Assembly (NCBI GenBank): GCA_900102235.1
Contig: FMVL01000014.1
Coordinates: 1 to 64,000 of the forward strand
Length of the DNA stretch: 64,000 nt
Source of the DNA: Lachnospiraceae bacterium XBB2008
GTDB lineage: Bacteria > Bacillota > Clostridia > Lachnospirales > Lachnospiraceae
Direction: 5' to 3'
Below are positions 17,872-27,838 of the stretch, piece after piece. The position numbers and the translations under genes were made by a program. Every line of letters begins with the position of its first letter. Position 1 is the first letter of the stretch. The notes under the pieces were generated by a model. It had not been told where the DNA came from. It searched no databases and saw nothing but the letters and a program-made list of their open reading frames with translations.

Positions 17872-18690
17872 TCAGAGTTTAACCTGAACGGGAATCCTGG
17901 CGTCATACACCGTGTAGTATTCGAAGCCTGCCTCGCGCAGAACCGCTTCCGCTCTGTCCAGTCCGCGGCCGAGATCCTCAACCTTGTGAGCATCGCTTCC
18001 GACCGTGATCAGTTCACCGCCAAGTTCCTTATATCTCCTCAGGATATCCGTACAGGGATTGAGCTCTTTCAGACCGTATTTGATGGCGGCGGTATTAACC
18101 TCGATTCCCTTTTCGAGATCGATTATCCTGGTAAGTATCCTGTCCATGATATCCTTATACTTGTCATACGAATAATCCCGGTCGAGGGTCCTGCCCTTAC
18201 GTACCACATAATCGAGATGACCCACGACATCGAAATTGCTGTAGGATCTCAGATTCTCATATACAGCCTCAAAATATCTTCTGTATGCTTCCTCATCGCT
18301 CCTGCCTTCAAAGTATTCCGGTTCATATACATCGATGCCGTCAACGACGTGGATCGATCCGATCACAAAATCGTAATCATGCTCTTTGGCAACCTTTACA
18401 TTGGCCCTCACGATATCGGGCTGAAGGCCGAGTTCGATACCGAAACGTATATTGATGTCATTAACATACTTGTTCCTGAGTATCAGAAGATGATACAGAT
18501 ACGAATCCACGTTGCACTCAAAGAATCCTTCGGGTGTGTCGGGTGTCACGGGGAAATTCAGGTCCATATGCTCTGTAAAAGCGATATCCTTAAGTCCCAG
18601 CGAGATGGCCTTTTGTATCATTTCCTCCATATCGGCTTCGGAATCTCCCGAAAAAGAAGTATGAAGATGAAAATCAGATGTAATACTCAT
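17872..18690 (-). CDS. PHP-domain histidinol-phosphatase (HisJ family)
   Basis: 272 residues. PHP metal-binding motifs: DFHLHTSFSGDSE at the start, IAFTEHMD, FVIGSIHVVDG, VVGHLDYVVRKG and ITVGSDAHKVEDLGRGL. These give the trinuclear metal site of HisJ-type phosphatases. The probable reaction is L-histidinol phosphate to histidinol, but no histidine genes are nearby, so another phosphate ester is possible. It precedes gap on the same strand. Confidence 0.85.
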   Translation of the reverse strand: MSITSDFHLHTSFSGDSEADMEEMIQKAISLGLKDIAFTEHMDLNFPVTPDTPEGFFECNVDSYLYHLLILRNKYVNDINIRFGIELGLQPDIVRANVKVAKEHDYDFVIGSIHVVDGIDVYEPEYFEGRSDEEAYRRYFEAVYENLRSYSNFDVVGHLDYVVRKGRTLDRDYSYDKYKDIMDRILTRIIDLEKGIEVNTAAIKYGLKELNPCTDILRRYKELGGELITVGSDAHKVEDLGRGLDRAEAVLREAGFEYYTVYDARIPVQVKL

Positions 18691-18720
18691 ATCCTTCCTC
18701 CTAAATTGATCAGTTTCTTA

Positions 18721-19821
18721 TCAGAACGGTCTGTCGGTCATGGATCCGGGGAAGCATGCAGCCTCCGTACGGATCAGATCGGGCATGTCAGCCACGACAT
18801 CCTCATCCCCTATTCCCAGAAGATAAGCAGTGACGGGAGTGATCTCACCGTATACCTCATCGGGGAATGTGGTATATACGCCGTTTATCTTGGTGAAAGT
18901 GCGGAGCATGATGTCATCTGCACAGACCTCAGCCAGCGTATCATATGTTTCCTTGCTGAATACCTCAGCACTGTCGTAGTAGTCTTCCGCTCCGAACAGG
19001 TGAAGCAGTTCGTGAGCAAAAACGGTAGGTGTCTCATACTCATAGGTAGGTGAGTACATATCCTGGAGATAAAGGAGACATCCCTCGTTCCAGATCTCAT
19101 CTCCGTCCTCCACGAAGTGCATCGAAGAATATGAACATCCCTCATGAGGGATCATATACAGGAAAGCGACCGAAGAAGTATTGTACTTCTGGCACAGTTC
19201 TCTGTAAGGCACCTGGTTTACCCACTCGAGTTCCAGTCCGTCCATATAGTGCTCCTGCTTCGTGGTCACATAAGCAGGTACCTCTTCATAAATGCGGATA
19301 GAATAAGCAAGTTCCGGATCCTCTTCCCAGTCATAGATCAGATTAGTCTCGGTATCATACTCTTCCTCCATGGTCTGCGCCACAAAATCATAAGCGATAC
19401 GGCATGTACTGAGCATCTGCTGCTTTTCCTCCTCGGTCCACAGATCCTCTTCTTCATCCACAAAAATGCTTATGATGACTGTCGGTTCCCAGATATAGGA
19501 CGCGGATCCGGTATGGCGCTCTTTCCATTCCTTTTCCGTCATGTATCCGGTCAAGTACTCTTCCTCCGGTTCCTCCTCGACGGCTTCGGGCTCGGGTTCT
19601 TCCTCTTCCTCCTCAGCTTCGGGCTCCACATAGGGAACAGCCTCAGCCAGATGAATATCCTCCTCGGGAGTCACGGTCTCATCTACATCCTCGATATCGG
19701 TATCGATATCAACATATCCCTCGGGAGCGGGGATCTCGTCCGCCTTACAGCCTCCGACGAACAGTACGGCTCCTGCGATAACGGCAGCAAGGGTCTTATA
19801 AACTATGGATCTTCGATTCAT
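18721..19821 (-). CDS. lipoprotein with HExxHxxG metalloprotease-like motif
   Basis: 366 residues. A signal peptide ends in the lipobox LFVGGC (Cys near residue 25), then a very acidic linker (about residues 28-95) made largely of Glu and Asp. Near residue 270, FAHELLHLFGAEDYYD contains HELLHLFG, the zinc-binding HExxHxxG of metzincin-like peptidases. It is probably a surface-anchored zinc peptidase; the substrate is unknown. Translation starts about 100 bases from the divergent DAHP synthase. Confidence 0.72.
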   Translation of the reverse strand: MNRRSIVYKTLAAVIAGAVLFVGGCKADEIPAPEGYVDIDTDIEDVDETVTPEEDIHLAEAVPYVEPEAEEEEEEPEPEAVEEEPEEEYLTGYMTEKEWKERHTGSASYIWEPTVIISIFVDEEEDLWTEEEKQQMLSTCRIAYDFVAQTMEEEYDTETNLIYDWEEDPELAYSIRIYEEVPAYVTTKQEHYMDGLELEWVNQVPYRELCQKYNTSSVAFLYMIPHEGCSYSSMHFVEDGDEIWNEGCLLYLQDMYSPTYEYETPTVFAHELLHLFGAEDYYDSAEVFSKETYDTLAEVCADDIMLRTFTKINGVYTTFPDEVYGEITPVTAYLLGIGDEDVVADMPDLIRTEAACFPGSMTDRPF

Positions 19822-19924
19822 ATCTTTTTCCTCAAAATAAAGTCTGTTTGCCTTTTAAGCGCATACTGATTATAATGAACGCGCGTACTTAATCATAACA
19901 TATTAATCATAAAAGGAGAAATCC

Positions 19925-20953
19925 ATGTCTTTTGAATTCCATTCAAAACTGCCCTCTCCTTCCGAGATCCGTGAAGGCTATCCCCTTACTGAGGATCAGA
20001 AGAAGCTGAAGGCTGAGCGCGACCGCGAGGTTGCCGATATCATCACGGGCAAAAGCGATCGTTTCCTGCTGATCATAGGCCCTTGTTCTGCCGACAATGA
20101 AGACAGCGTATGCGATTACGTTTCCAGGCTCGCCAAAGTAGCCGAAGAAGTGAAAGACCGGATCATGGTGATCCCCAGGATATATACCAATAAGCCCAGA
20201 ACAACGGGCGAAGGCTACAAAGGACTGTTCAGTCAGCCCGATCCGGAGAAAAAGCCCGACTTCCTTGCGGGACTCATCGCCATGCGCAAGATGCACATAC
20301 GCGCCATCGCCGAATCAGGCCTTACAGCGGCCGACGAGATGCTCTACCCCGAGAACTGGGGATATGTAGAGGACATCCTCTCCTATGTAGCGATAGGTGC
20401 CAGAAGCGTTGAAGACCAGCAGCACCGCATGGTCGTCAGCGGTTTTGATGTGGCCAGCGGCATGAAGAATCCCACGAGCGGAGACTTTGCGATCATGCTC
20501 AACTCCGTCTATGCAGCCCAGCATCCTCACGCTTTTGTATACCGCGGTTTTGAAGTACAGACCTCCGGTAATCCTCTGGCGCACACCGTCCTTCGCGGAT
20601 CGGTCAATAAATACGGCCGTTCGCTGCCAAACTACCACTACGAAGACTTAAATACGCTTCTCATGCTCTATAACGAGCGCGATATCATCAATCCTGCGTG
20701 CATCATCGATGCAAACCACAATAATTCCAACAAGGAATTCAAACAGCAGATCCGCATCGTCAAGGAAGTCCTGCACAGCAGAAAGTTAAACTCAGATATC
20801 CGTTCTCTGGTAAAAGGTGTGATGGTTGAAAGTTATATTGAAGAAGGCTGCCAGAAAATAGGCGAAGGCATCTACGGTAAGTCGATCACCGATCCCTGTC
20901 TTGGCTGGGAAGACTCAAAACAGCTGATCTACGATATAGCTGAACTGGTATAA
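19925..20953 (+). CDS. 3-deoxy-7-phosphoheptulonate synthase, class I
   Basis: 342 residues of the E. coli AroF/G/H type: LLIIGPCSADNE, PRIYTNKPRTTGEGYKGL, NPTSGDFAIM, DANHNNSNK and the C-terminal GKSITDPCLGWEDS. It joins phosphoenolpyruvate and erythrose 4-phosphate at the entry to the shikimate pathway. A short N-terminal extension before the barrel is where AroFGH enzymes sense aromatic amino acids; which effector applies here cannot be read. AAAGGAG precedes the ATG. One of only two intact plus-strand genes. Confidence 0.96.
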   Translation: MSFEFHSKLPSPSEIREGYPLTEDQKKLKAERDREVADIITGKSDRFLLIIGPCSADNEDSVCDYVSRLAKVAEEVKDRIMVIPRIYTNKPRTTGEGYKGLFSQPDPEKKPDFLAGLIAMRKMHIRAIAESGLTAADEMLYPENWGYVEDILSYVAIGARSVEDQQHRMVVSGFDVASGMKNPTSGDFAIMLNSVYAAQHPHAFVYRGFEVQTSGNPLAHTVLRGSVNKYGRSLPNYHYEDLNTLLMLYNERDIINPACIIDANHNNSNKEFKQQIRIVKEVLHSRKLNSDIRSLVKGVMVESYIEEGCQKIGEGIYGKSITDPCLGWEDSKQLIYDIAELV

Positions 20954-20963
20954 AGAAAAGATC

Positions 20964-21014
20964 AAGGCTCATCCTCGCGGAATGATCGAAGGCTCATCCT
21001 CGCGGATGAGCCTT
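20964..21014. terminator. bidirectional hairpin with a duplicated arm, overlapping the xerD end
   Basis: AAGGCTCATCC pairs with GGATGAGCCTT around a TCGC loop (20989-21014). An 18-base copy of the left arm and loop lies just before it (20964-20981). The convergent aroF-type gene and xerD end here, and the last xerD codons and its stop lie inside the stem. Confidence 0.7.
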
Positions 21015-21878
21015 GCTGTATACTTCTCTTAAATGATTCTGATTCATGTGGGCATATATCTGTGTTGTCGATATATCCGAATGCCCGAGCATCTCCTGAA
21101 CACTCTTTAAGTCTGCTCCGTTCTCGACCAGATGCGCCGCGAAGCTGTGACGCAGCGTATGCGGTGTGATATCCGCTTCGATCCCGGCCTTTCTCGTGTA
21201 ATACTTGATGAGCTTCCAGAATCCCTGTCTGCTCATCGTCTGTCCCGAGCAGTTTGCGAACAATACTTCCGAGGTCTTGTCCTCCAGCATGTTCTCTCTC
21301 GTTCCGTCCAGATATCTGGCCAGTGCATCATGTGCGGGACGACCGAACGGAACCGTACGCGTCTTCTTGGCATCCTTTAAGACTATCGTAGAGTTGCTCA
21401 TGTTAACGTCCTTCACCTGAAGAGTGATGAGCTCGGTAACACGGATACCCGTTGCGTAAAGCAGTTCCAGCATAGCCTTATCCCTGATCTCTTTGGGAGT
21501 ATTACCCGAGGGCTGTGCGAGCAGAGCGTTTATCTCTTCCTGCGTCATGATCTCCGGAGCCTTTTTCTCGATCTTGGGCGCATGAAGAGACATGGAAATA
21601 TCCTGTTCCACGATTCCCTGTGCCTTTAAATAATGGAAAAATGCTTTGAGCGATGCTATGTTGCGTGAGATAGTAGCTGCTTTGAAGCCCTGCGAAGTAA
21701 GATCGGCTATATAGTCCTTTAAGTCTGCTTCTGTTATGGATTGTATTTTGCTGATACCGCGGCGGTTTAAGAACTTCACGACCTTCATCAGGTCTCTTCT
21801 GTAACTCATCTCGGTATTAGCTGAAGTATCCTTCGTTTCATGCATATATGCTATGAAATTCTGAATGCTTTGCTCCAT
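20994..21878 (-). CDS. xerD: site-specific tyrosine recombinase XerD
   Basis: 294 residues from the ATG at 21878 (MEQSIQNFIAYMHE), the usual XerD length; a GTG start at 21914 lacks a ribosome site. The catalytic set is present: Arg in TGIRVTEL, His and Arg in HTLRHSF, His in LGHSDI and the Tyr nucleophile in TTQIYAHM. With XerC it resolves chromosome dimers at dif. The sequence reads as a housekeeping recombinase rather than a phage integrase. The stop codon is embedded in a terminator stem. Confidence 0.92.
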   Translation of the reverse strand: MEQSIQNFIAYMHETKDTSANTEMSYRRDLMKVVKFLNRRGISKIQSITEADLKDYIADLTSQGFKAATISRNIASLKAFFHYLKAQGIVEQDISMSLHAPKIEKKAPEIMTQEEINALLAQPSGNTPKEIRDKAMLELLYATGIRVTELITLQVKDVNMSNSTIVLKDAKKTRTVPFGRPAHDALARYLDGTRENMLEDKTSEVLFANCSGQTMSRQGFWKLIKYYTRKAGIEADITPHTLRHSFAAHLVENGADLKSVQEMLGHSDISTTQIYAHMNQNHLREVYSKAHPRG

Positions 21879-21915
21879 ACTGACCCTGTCTTCTTTCGAT
21901 ACTATTAACACCACT

Positions 21916-21950
21916 TATGTTAATTCTTTTATGTCAATATTTTATGTCAA
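21916..21950 (-). repeat. three 13-bp tandem repeats upstream of xerD
   Basis: TTATGTTAA (21916), TTATGTCAA (21929) and TTATGTCAA (21942) start exactly 13 bases apart. On the minus strand two of them read TTGACATAA, a -35-like element. They may be a regulator binding array or a multi-start promoter for xerD. Confidence 0.6.
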
Positions 21951-22037
21951 TCAAATGATGTCTGAAAATCATTATACGCATGGAAAATCATAAAATCAAT
22001 GCGATTTTTGCCCTGAAAAATCACCAAAAGCAAAAAA

Positions 22038-22068
22038 GGCGGACCGATGTACAAGATGTCGGTCCGCC
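22038..22068 (-). terminator. terminator of the aminotransferase gene
   Basis: A perfect 10-bp stem (GGCGGACCGA with TCGGTCCGCC) followed on the minus strand by TTTTTTGCTTTT. Confidence 0.92.
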
Positions 22069-22124
22069 CTGATTTTATGTCTACAACATATTGACATAAC
22101 ACGATATAAAATAACAGGATTTTT

Positions 22125-23414
22125 TTATTTCAGATCACCAAGCATTTTCTCGACGGTTGCAAGTTTAACGCATAATGTAAAAATGTCGAGCGCCTTGGCA
22201 AGTTCGTCGATGGGAGGGAATGTCGGTGCTATACGTATATTGGAATCCTCGGGATCCTTTTTATATGGATAAGTAGCACCCGCACCGGTCATCGTGACGC
22301 CGGCATCCTTGCACAGTCCCACTATCCTCTTTGCGCAGCCCGAAGGTGCGTTAAAGGACACGAAATAGCCTCCGTTGGGGTTTGTCCAGTTGCCTATCTC
22401 AAGAGGCGTAAGTTCCTCATCCAGGCGCTTTAATACCAGTTCGAATTTAGGCCTGATGATATCGGCATGTTTCTTCATGTGTGCATGCATTCCGTCGATG
22501 TTCTTGAAGTATCTCACATGTCTTAACTGGTTTAATTTATCGTGACCGATGGTCTGGATGGTTATGAGTTTCTTAACATAAGCAAGATTCTCCTCGGACG
22601 ATGCCAAAGCCGCGATACCCGAACCGGGGAATGTAACCTTGGAGGTCGAACAGAACTTCCATACCATGTTCGGATTGCCTGCTTTCTTGCACTCCGCAAG
22701 GATCTCGAGCAGGATATCTTCCTTGCCGTTATAGAGATGGTGGATCGTATATGCGTTGTCCCAATAGATCCTGAAGTCCTCGGCAGCGGGCTTCAAGTTC
22801 GCAAACCTGCGTACCGTCTCGTCCGAGTAGGTCACACCCGTAGGATTGGAATACTTGGGCACGCACCAGATACCTTTTACGGCAGGATCGTTATTCACAT
22901 ACTCTTCGACCAGATCCATGTCGGGACCTTCGTCATTCAACGGGATATTGATCATCTCGATGCCGAACTGTTCGGTGATGGCAAAATGTCTGTCATATCC
23001 GGGTACCGGACACAGAAACTTCACTTTATCAAGTTTATTCCAGGGGGTGGACCCGAGCACACCAAACATCATCGATCTGGCCACGGTATCATACATGATA
23101 TTCAGGCTTGAATTGCCGAATACGATGATCTCTTCGGGACTCACTTCCATCATGTCCGCCATAAGTTCTCTTGCTTCATGGATACCGGTGAGTTCTCCGT
23201 AGTTTCTGCAGTCGATCCCTGCCTCGGAAAAGAAATTGCTCTGTGGATTCAGAGTGTTGAAGAAATCCGCTTCCATATCCAGCTGCTCTTCACTGGGAAG
23301 ACCTCTGGCCATGTTGAGCTTTAATCCCTTGCCTTTTTCATCCTCATACTTAGCCGTAAGATCTCTGAATTCCTGTTCAAGTTCTTCCTTGGACATTTCG
23401 GTGTATTTTTTCAT
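22125..23414 (-). CDS. class Ic aspartate-type aminotransferase
   Basis: 429 residues from the ATG at 23414 (MKKYTEMSKEELEQE); the upstream extension overlaps the rny terminator and is rejected. NMARGLPSEEQLDM, VPKYSNPTGVTYSD and the PLP lysine in CSTSKVTFPGSGIA mark the subgroup of PLP fold-type I aminotransferases called 1c (the Asp_aminotransf Pfam family). Likely an aspartate or alanine aminotransferase; the partner acids cannot be read. It is a single-gene unit with a strong terminator. Confidence 0.9.
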   Translation of the reverse strand: MKKYTEMSKEELEQEFRDLTAKYEDEKGKGLKLNMARGLPSEEQLDMEADFFNTLNPQSNFFSEAGIDCRNYGELTGIHEARELMADMMEVSPEEIIVFGNSSLNIMYDTVARSMMFGVLGSTPWNKLDKVKFLCPVPGYDRHFAITEQFGIEMINIPLNDEGPDMDLVEEYVNNDPAVKGIWCVPKYSNPTGVTYSDETVRRFANLKPAAEDFRIYWDNAYTIHHLYNGKEDILLEILAECKKAGNPNMVWKFCSTSKVTFPGSGIAALASSEENLAYVKKLITIQTIGHDKLNQLRHVRYFKNIDGMHAHMKKHADIIRPKFELVLKRLDEELTPLEIGNWTNPNGGYFVSFNAPSGCAKRIVGLCKDAGVTMTGAGATYPYKKDPEDSNIRIAPTFPPIDELAKALDIFTLCVKLATVEKMLGDLK

Positions 23415-23490
23415 TTTGGTCGCACCTCGCTTCTTAATGTATACAATTATACAATAATATACATCACATCCGGTTTGATGGCAAGAAAAA

Positions 23491-23513
23491 AGGACGGTCA
23501 TTTCTGACCGTCC
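23491..23513 (-). terminator. terminator of rny
   Basis: A perfect stem (GGACGGTCA with TGACCGTCC) followed on the minus strand by TTTTTTCTT, starting only 6 bases after the rny stop. Confidence 0.92.
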
Positions 23514-23518
23514 TCATC

Positions 23519-25066
23519 TTATTTAGCGTAATCAACAGCTCTGCTCTCGCGGATCACATTGACTTTGATCTGTCCGGGGTATTCAAGCTCTTCTTCTATC
23601 TGCTTGGATATATCCCGTGCCAACAGAACCATGTCTGCATCTGTGATCTGCTCAGGAACTACCATTACACGAATCTCTCTGCCTGCCTGAATGGCAAATG
23701 ACTTATCAACACCCTTGAAGCCGTTAGATATATCCTCCAGCTGTTTAAGTCTGGTGGTATAGGTTTCGAGAGTCTCTCGTCTCGCACCGGGTCTTGCTGC
23801 CGAAATAGTATCTGCAGCCTGAACGATACATGCGATCAATGATGTGGGCTCGCAATCACCGTGATGTGAAGCGACAGCATTGATGACCGTTTCCGACTCC
23901 TTATGCTTCTTACAAAGGTCTACACCAAGCTGAACATGTGTACCTTCCATCTCATGATCTACGGCTTTACCGATATCATGCAGAAGGCCCGCTCTCTTGG
24001 CTACCCTGACATCGAGACCGAACTCTGATGCCAAAAGACCCGACAGATGCGATACTTCGATAGAATGCTTAAGAACATTCTGTCCATAACTTGTTCTGAA
24101 CTTAAGTTTTCCGAGAAGTCTTACAAGTTCGGGATGCAGTCCGTGAACACCTACTTCAAGTACTGCACTCTCGCCCTCTTCCTTGATCATGGTCTCAACT
24201 TCACGCTGAGCCTTTTCGACCATCTCCTCGATCCTTGCAGGATGGATACGTCCGTCAACTATCAACTTCTCCAAAGCTATCCTGGCTACTTCACGCCTGA
24301 TAGGATCAAAGCCCGAAAGAACGACTGCCTCGGGAGTATCATCTACGATAAGATCTACTCCGGTCATAGTCTCAAGAGTACGTATATTACGTCCCTCACG
24401 ACCTATGATACGGCCCTTCATATCATCATTGGGAAGCTGTACAACGGAAATTGTTGTCTCGGATACATGGTCGGCTGCGCATCTCTGAATTGCCGATATT
24501 ACATACTCTTTAGCTTTCTTATCGGCTTCTTCTTTTGCTTTAGCCTCCATCTCCTTGATCATCACTGCGGTCTCATGCTTTACATCATCTTCAACCGCTT
24601 TAAGCAAATATTCTTTTGCCTGTTCAGAAGTAAGTCCGGAGATTCGTTCGAGTTCCTGTATGCGCTGCTCGTTAAGCTTGGACACTTCCGCACGCTGCTT
24701 ATCAAGTTCTGCTTCACGTGCTGCAAGTCCCGCCTCTTTTTTCTCAATAGCCTCGGCTTTCTTGTCGATGGTCTCTTCCTTCTGCTGCACGCGTCTCTCA
24801 TAACGCTGTGCTTCAGCTCTGCGTTCCTTGATCTCCTTGTCGAGTTCATTCTTGTTGCGAATGTTCTCTTCCTTGGCTTCAAGTAAAGCTTCACGCTTCT
24901 TGGTCTCCGCAGTCTTAAGAGCCTCATCGATGATCTGCCTTGCTCTTTCCTCGGCATTGCCCATGGTCTTCGTATCGCTCTTCTTCTTGGCTGAAGTTAC
25001 GATGAAGTAAGTAACGGGCACTGCGATGATCAGAGTCGCGACTATCGCGATTATTACTGGCATCAT
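23519..25066 (-). CDS. rny: ribonuclease Y
   Basis: 515 residues. An N-terminal membrane helix (about 3-24), a long charged coiled coil (about 35-200), a KH domain with [15 protein letters not shown], and an HD domain with [17 protein letters not shown] and VASHHGD. It is the membrane-bound endonuclease that starts mRNA decay in Firmicutes. In Clostridia it usually follows recX directly; here a GH5 gene lies between. Confidence 0.97.
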   Translation of the reverse strand: MMPVIIAIVATLIIAVPVTYFIVTSAKKKSDTKTMGNAEERARQIIDEALKTAETKKREALLEAKEENIRNKNELDKEIKERRAEAQRYERRVQQKEETIDKKAEAIEKKEAGLAAREAELDKQRAEVSKLNEQRIQELERISGLTSEQAKEYLLKAVEDDVKHETAVMIKEMEAKAKEEADKKAKEYVISAIQRCAADHVSETTISVVQLPNDDMKGRIIGREGRNIRTLETMTGVDLIVDDTPEAVVLSGFDPIRREVARIALEKLIVDGRIHPARIEEMVEKAQREVETMIKEEGESAVLEVGVHGLHPELVRLLGKLKFRTSYGQNVLKHSIEVSHLSGLLASEFGLDVRVAKRAGLLHDIGKAVDHEMEGTHVQLGVDLCKKHKESETVINAVASHHGDCEPTSLIACIVQAADTISAARPGARRETLETYTTRLKQLEDISNGFKGVDKSFAIQAGREIRVMVVPEQITDADMVLLARDISKQIEEELEYPGQIKVNVIRESRAVDYAK

Positions 25067-25165
25067 CTACAGGAGCACCTCCTTATAATATTTTCAAAGT
25101 ACAACATATCTATATTATATTGTATGAATATCAATGTCAATTAAAAAGTTTACATAAACAACGCA

Positions 25166-26107
25166 TCAGGAGTTCTGCGCAAGTTTACATAACACGCCTC
25201 TATACCACAGTGCGGGTTCGCGGATCTCCGAGTCGTCATACCCTCCGGTATACTTGTCGCAATCCGGGACAAACGAAGCACTGGTCTCATCCCTGTTGGA
25301 GATGTTCCACATCACATATCCGGTATCATTCTCATCGAGCATGTCAAGCCAGATGCGGGCTTCCTCGGGATTGTGAGCTCCTGCTCCGTCTGCGGAGCAT
25401 GTGCCGAACTCGGTAACGAACACGGGAAGCTTCTTAGCAATAGCATCACGGTAAATGTTCCTCAGTTTATCTCTGTGAGTGTCTGCATAGAAATGAAGAG
25501 AATACATGAGATTGTCATCTATGGTAAGCGGATCTGCACATACCTCATCGAGTCTCTGGCTCCATTCGGGAGTTCCGACAAATATAACGGCATATTTGTC
25601 ATTTGCTCTGATGACCGGGATGACCTCTTCGGCATATGCCTTAACATCTTCCCATGTGCAGTTTACATTGGGCTCGTTGCATATCTCATAGAACACATTA
25701 CCGTAAGAAGCATATCTTTCGGATACGAGCTTGAAAAAATCAAGCGCAAGATCTTTGTGCATAAGAGGATTGGAATCCTCGAGGATATGCCAGTCGATGA
25801 TAACATATAATCCGAGCTCGGTAGCGGCCTTCACTCCTCTGTCAACCACTTCGATCAGTTTCTGTCTGTTGGCATCATCGCCGACACAGTATCCGTCCTC
25901 CTCGGCAGTATACATGGCGAGTCTGATGATGTCTATCTTCCACTCATCCTTCATATACTCGAGGAAATCACGGTTCACATACTCCGGATACCAGCTTAAA
26001 GCATGTGTTGAATACCCGTGCAGAACCACTACGGTGCCGTTTCTGTCGACAAGTTTACCGTTCCTGTCAACGTGAAGTGCACCGTATCTGTCATACTTAG
26101 TCTTCAT
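25166..26107 (-). CDS. glycoside hydrolase family 5 (cellulase-like), intracellular
   Basis: 313 residues forming one beta/alpha barrel. The acid-base Glu is in YEICNEPN and the nucleophile Glu in VFVTEFGTC; VIIDWHIL and LMYSLHFYA supply other conserved GH5 residues. There is no signal peptide, so it probably acts on imported oligosaccharides (beta-glucan or mannan type). The start is 18 bases after recX and preceded by AAAGGAAAGG. Its place in the SOS/RNA-decay gene run is unusual. Confidence 0.9.
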   Translation of the reverse strand: MKTKYDRYGALHVDRNGKLVDRNGTVVVLHGYSTHALSWYPEYVNRDFLEYMKDEWKIDIIRLAMYTAEEDGYCVGDDANRQKLIEVVDRGVKAATELGLYVIIDWHILEDSNPLMHKDLALDFFKLVSERYASYGNVFYEICNEPNVNCTWEDVKAYAEEVIPVIRANDKYAVIFVGTPEWSQRLDEVCADPLTIDDNLMYSLHFYADTHRDKLRNIYRDAIAKKLPVFVTEFGTCSADGAGAHNPEEARIWLDMLDENDTGYVMWNISNRDETSASFVPDCDKYTGGYDDSEIREPALWYRGVLCKLAQNS

Positions 26108-26125
26108 ATACCTTTCCTTTCATGA

Positions 26126-26752
26126 TCAAGATATCTCTTCAGGAGTATTACGAAGTACCTTACGTATGGTTTCCGCAGAATATCCCCGCCCGGTCAGATA
26201 GGAATATATCTTCCCGAGCTGCTCCGTCGAGGGATCGGATATATCAAGGCGCCTTTTGGTCAAAAGGCGCCTTATCTGTTCTTCCTCATCCACCGCATCT
26301 GCAGTTCCGTCAATACTTGTGAGTACATCGTCGATGATATCCCGAGAAACGCCTTTGGCCGTCAGATCACTGACCATACGTCTGATGCTTTTGTCCTGAT
26401 TATGGCTTGTGATATAATCCCGTGCAAACGCACGATCATCCACATAACCATATCCTATCACATATTGCAAAGCATCATCAATTATTTCGTCAGGATATCC
26501 GCCTTCGATCAGTTTTTCCCTGAGTTTCCTTTCGGTAAAGGAATGCTTCATGAGAAGATTCATGGCGCGAAGCCTGGCTCTCTTGGTCAGCACCTCGGTT
26601 TTGATCAGTTCACAGGTCTCTTCCGTTATGATCTCTCCCTCGACTATGCCGTATGCGGCGAGTTCGGATTTATACAATACACAGAAGCTCCTGTCATCGA
26701 TATAGATGCGGTATCTGGTCTTATTCAGTTGTTGGATCCGTGTGACGATCAC
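26126..26752 (-). CDS. recX: regulatory protein RecX
   Basis: 208 residues with the three repeated helical modules of RecX ([20 protein letters not shown], the [12 protein letters not shown] block and a third near the C-terminus). RecX binds RecA filaments and modulates their growth. The start overlaps the recA stop by 4 bases, which couples the two. An N-terminal extension (about residues 1-55) is also seen in other Firmicutes. Confidence 0.9.
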   Translation of the reverse strand: MIVTRIQQLNKTRYRIYIDDRSFCVLYKSELAAYGIVEGEIITEETCELIKTEVLTKRARLRAMNLLMKHSFTERKLREKLIEGGYPDEIIDDALQYVIGYGYVDDRAFARDYITSHNQDKSIRRMVSDLTAKGVSRDIIDDVLTSIDGTADAVDEEEQIRRLLTKRRLDISDPSTEQLGKIYSYLTGRGYSAETIRKVLRNTPEEIS

Positions 26753-27804
26753 TTTCCGTCAGACGGCTTGCTGTCTGCAGTGCTTTTGGCAGCCGCAGGC
26801 GCACTCTCCGAGTTTAAGTCAAAGAGGTCTCTGAGCCGTTTCTCGATCTCATCGCATACTTTCGGGTTGTCCTTCAGGTACTGTTTTGCATTCTCGCGTC
26901 CCTGACCGATCTTATCCCCTTCATATGCGTACCATGCTCCGGACTTGACTATGATGTCATTATCCGCTGCCAGATCGAGTATGTCTCCGTATTTGGATAT
27001 GCCTTCACCGTACATGATGTCGAATTCGGCTTCCTTGAACGGAGGAGCGATCTTGTTCTTAACGACTTTTACTCTGGTACGGTTTCCGATAGCCTCACCT
27101 GCCTGCTTGAGTGTTTCGATCCGTCGGACATCAAGTCTTACGGAGGAGTAGAACTTAAGGGCACGGCCGCCGGTAGTGGTCTCGGGGTTACCGAACATCA
27201 CTCCGACTTTCTCTCTCAGCTGATTGATGAATACTACCGTACAGTTGGACTTGCTGATCACTGCAGTGAGCTTTCTGAGCGCCTGAGACATCAGTCTGGC
27301 CTGAAGACCCACATGCGAATCACCCATGTCTCCGTCTATCTCGGCTTTCGGAACCAGTGCCGCAACAGAGTCAACTACCACGATATCCATGGCTCCGGAC
27401 CTTACCATGGTCTCGGTTATCTCCAGAGCCTGCTCGCCGTTATCCGGCTGTGATATGTACATGTTATCGATATCGACGCCTATGTTCCTGGCATACACGG
27501 GATCAAGTGCATGCTCGGCATCTATGAATCCGGCGATACCGCCTCTCTTCTGGACCTCTGCGATCATGTGCAGCGTGACCGTAGTCTTACCTGAAGACTC
27601 GGGTCCGTATATCTCGATGATCCTCCCCTTAGGTATTCCGCCAAGCCCCAATGCGATATCCAGGCTGAGCGATCCTGTCGGAATGACCTCGACATTCATC
27701 TGCGAAGCGGGGTCGCCAAGCTTCATGACTGCGCCCTTGCCGAACTGTCGCTCGATCTGTGATAATGCTGCTTCCAATGCTTTCTGTTTTTCGTCTCTTT
27801 CCAT
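26749..27804 (-). CDS. recA: recombinase RecA
   Basis: 351 residues from the ATG at 27804 ([14 protein letters not shown]), chosen because TGGAGG lies 7 bases upstream; the longer frame is rejected. Walker [21 protein letters not shown] and the L2-region motif [17 protein letters not shown] are intact. It forms filaments on single-stranded DNA for recombination and LexA cleavage. Two LexA-like boxes in its promoter indicate SOS control. Confidence 0.98.
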   Translation of the reverse strand: MERDEKQKALEAALSQIERQFGKGAVMKLGDPASQMNVEVIPTGSLSLDIALGLGGIPKGRIIEIYGPESSGKTTVTLHMIAEVQKRGGIAGFIDAEHALDPVYARNIGVDIDNMYISQPDNGEQALEITETMVRSGAMDIVVVDSVAALVPKAEIDGDMGDSHVGLQARLMSQALRKLTAVISKSNCTVVFINQLREKVGVMFGNPETTTGGRALKFYSSVRLDVRRIETLKQAGEAIGNRTRVKVVKNKIAPPFKEAEFDIMYGEGISKYGDILDLAADNDIIVKSGAWYAYEGDKIGQGRENAKQYLKDNPKVCDEIEKRLRDLFDLNSESAPAAAKSTADSKPSDGK

Positions 27805-27838
27805 AAAAACCTCCAAAAACGGTACATATAAAGCTAAG

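Noticed and set aside
17986-19053. Long plus-strand open frame of 355 codons
   Set aside because: It lies fully opposite the PHP phosphatase and the metalloprotease-like lipoprotein, whose motifs are intact. Its own translation has no recognisable motif.
20994-21878. Phage or transposon integrase
   Set aside because: Length and sequence fit housekeeping XerD, and no mobile element genes or attachment repeats flank it.
24047-24886. Plus-strand open frame of 279 codons
   Set aside because: It is antisense to the coiled-coil and KH regions of RNase Y; Cys- and Phe-rich translation typical of reversed Glu/Lys coding.
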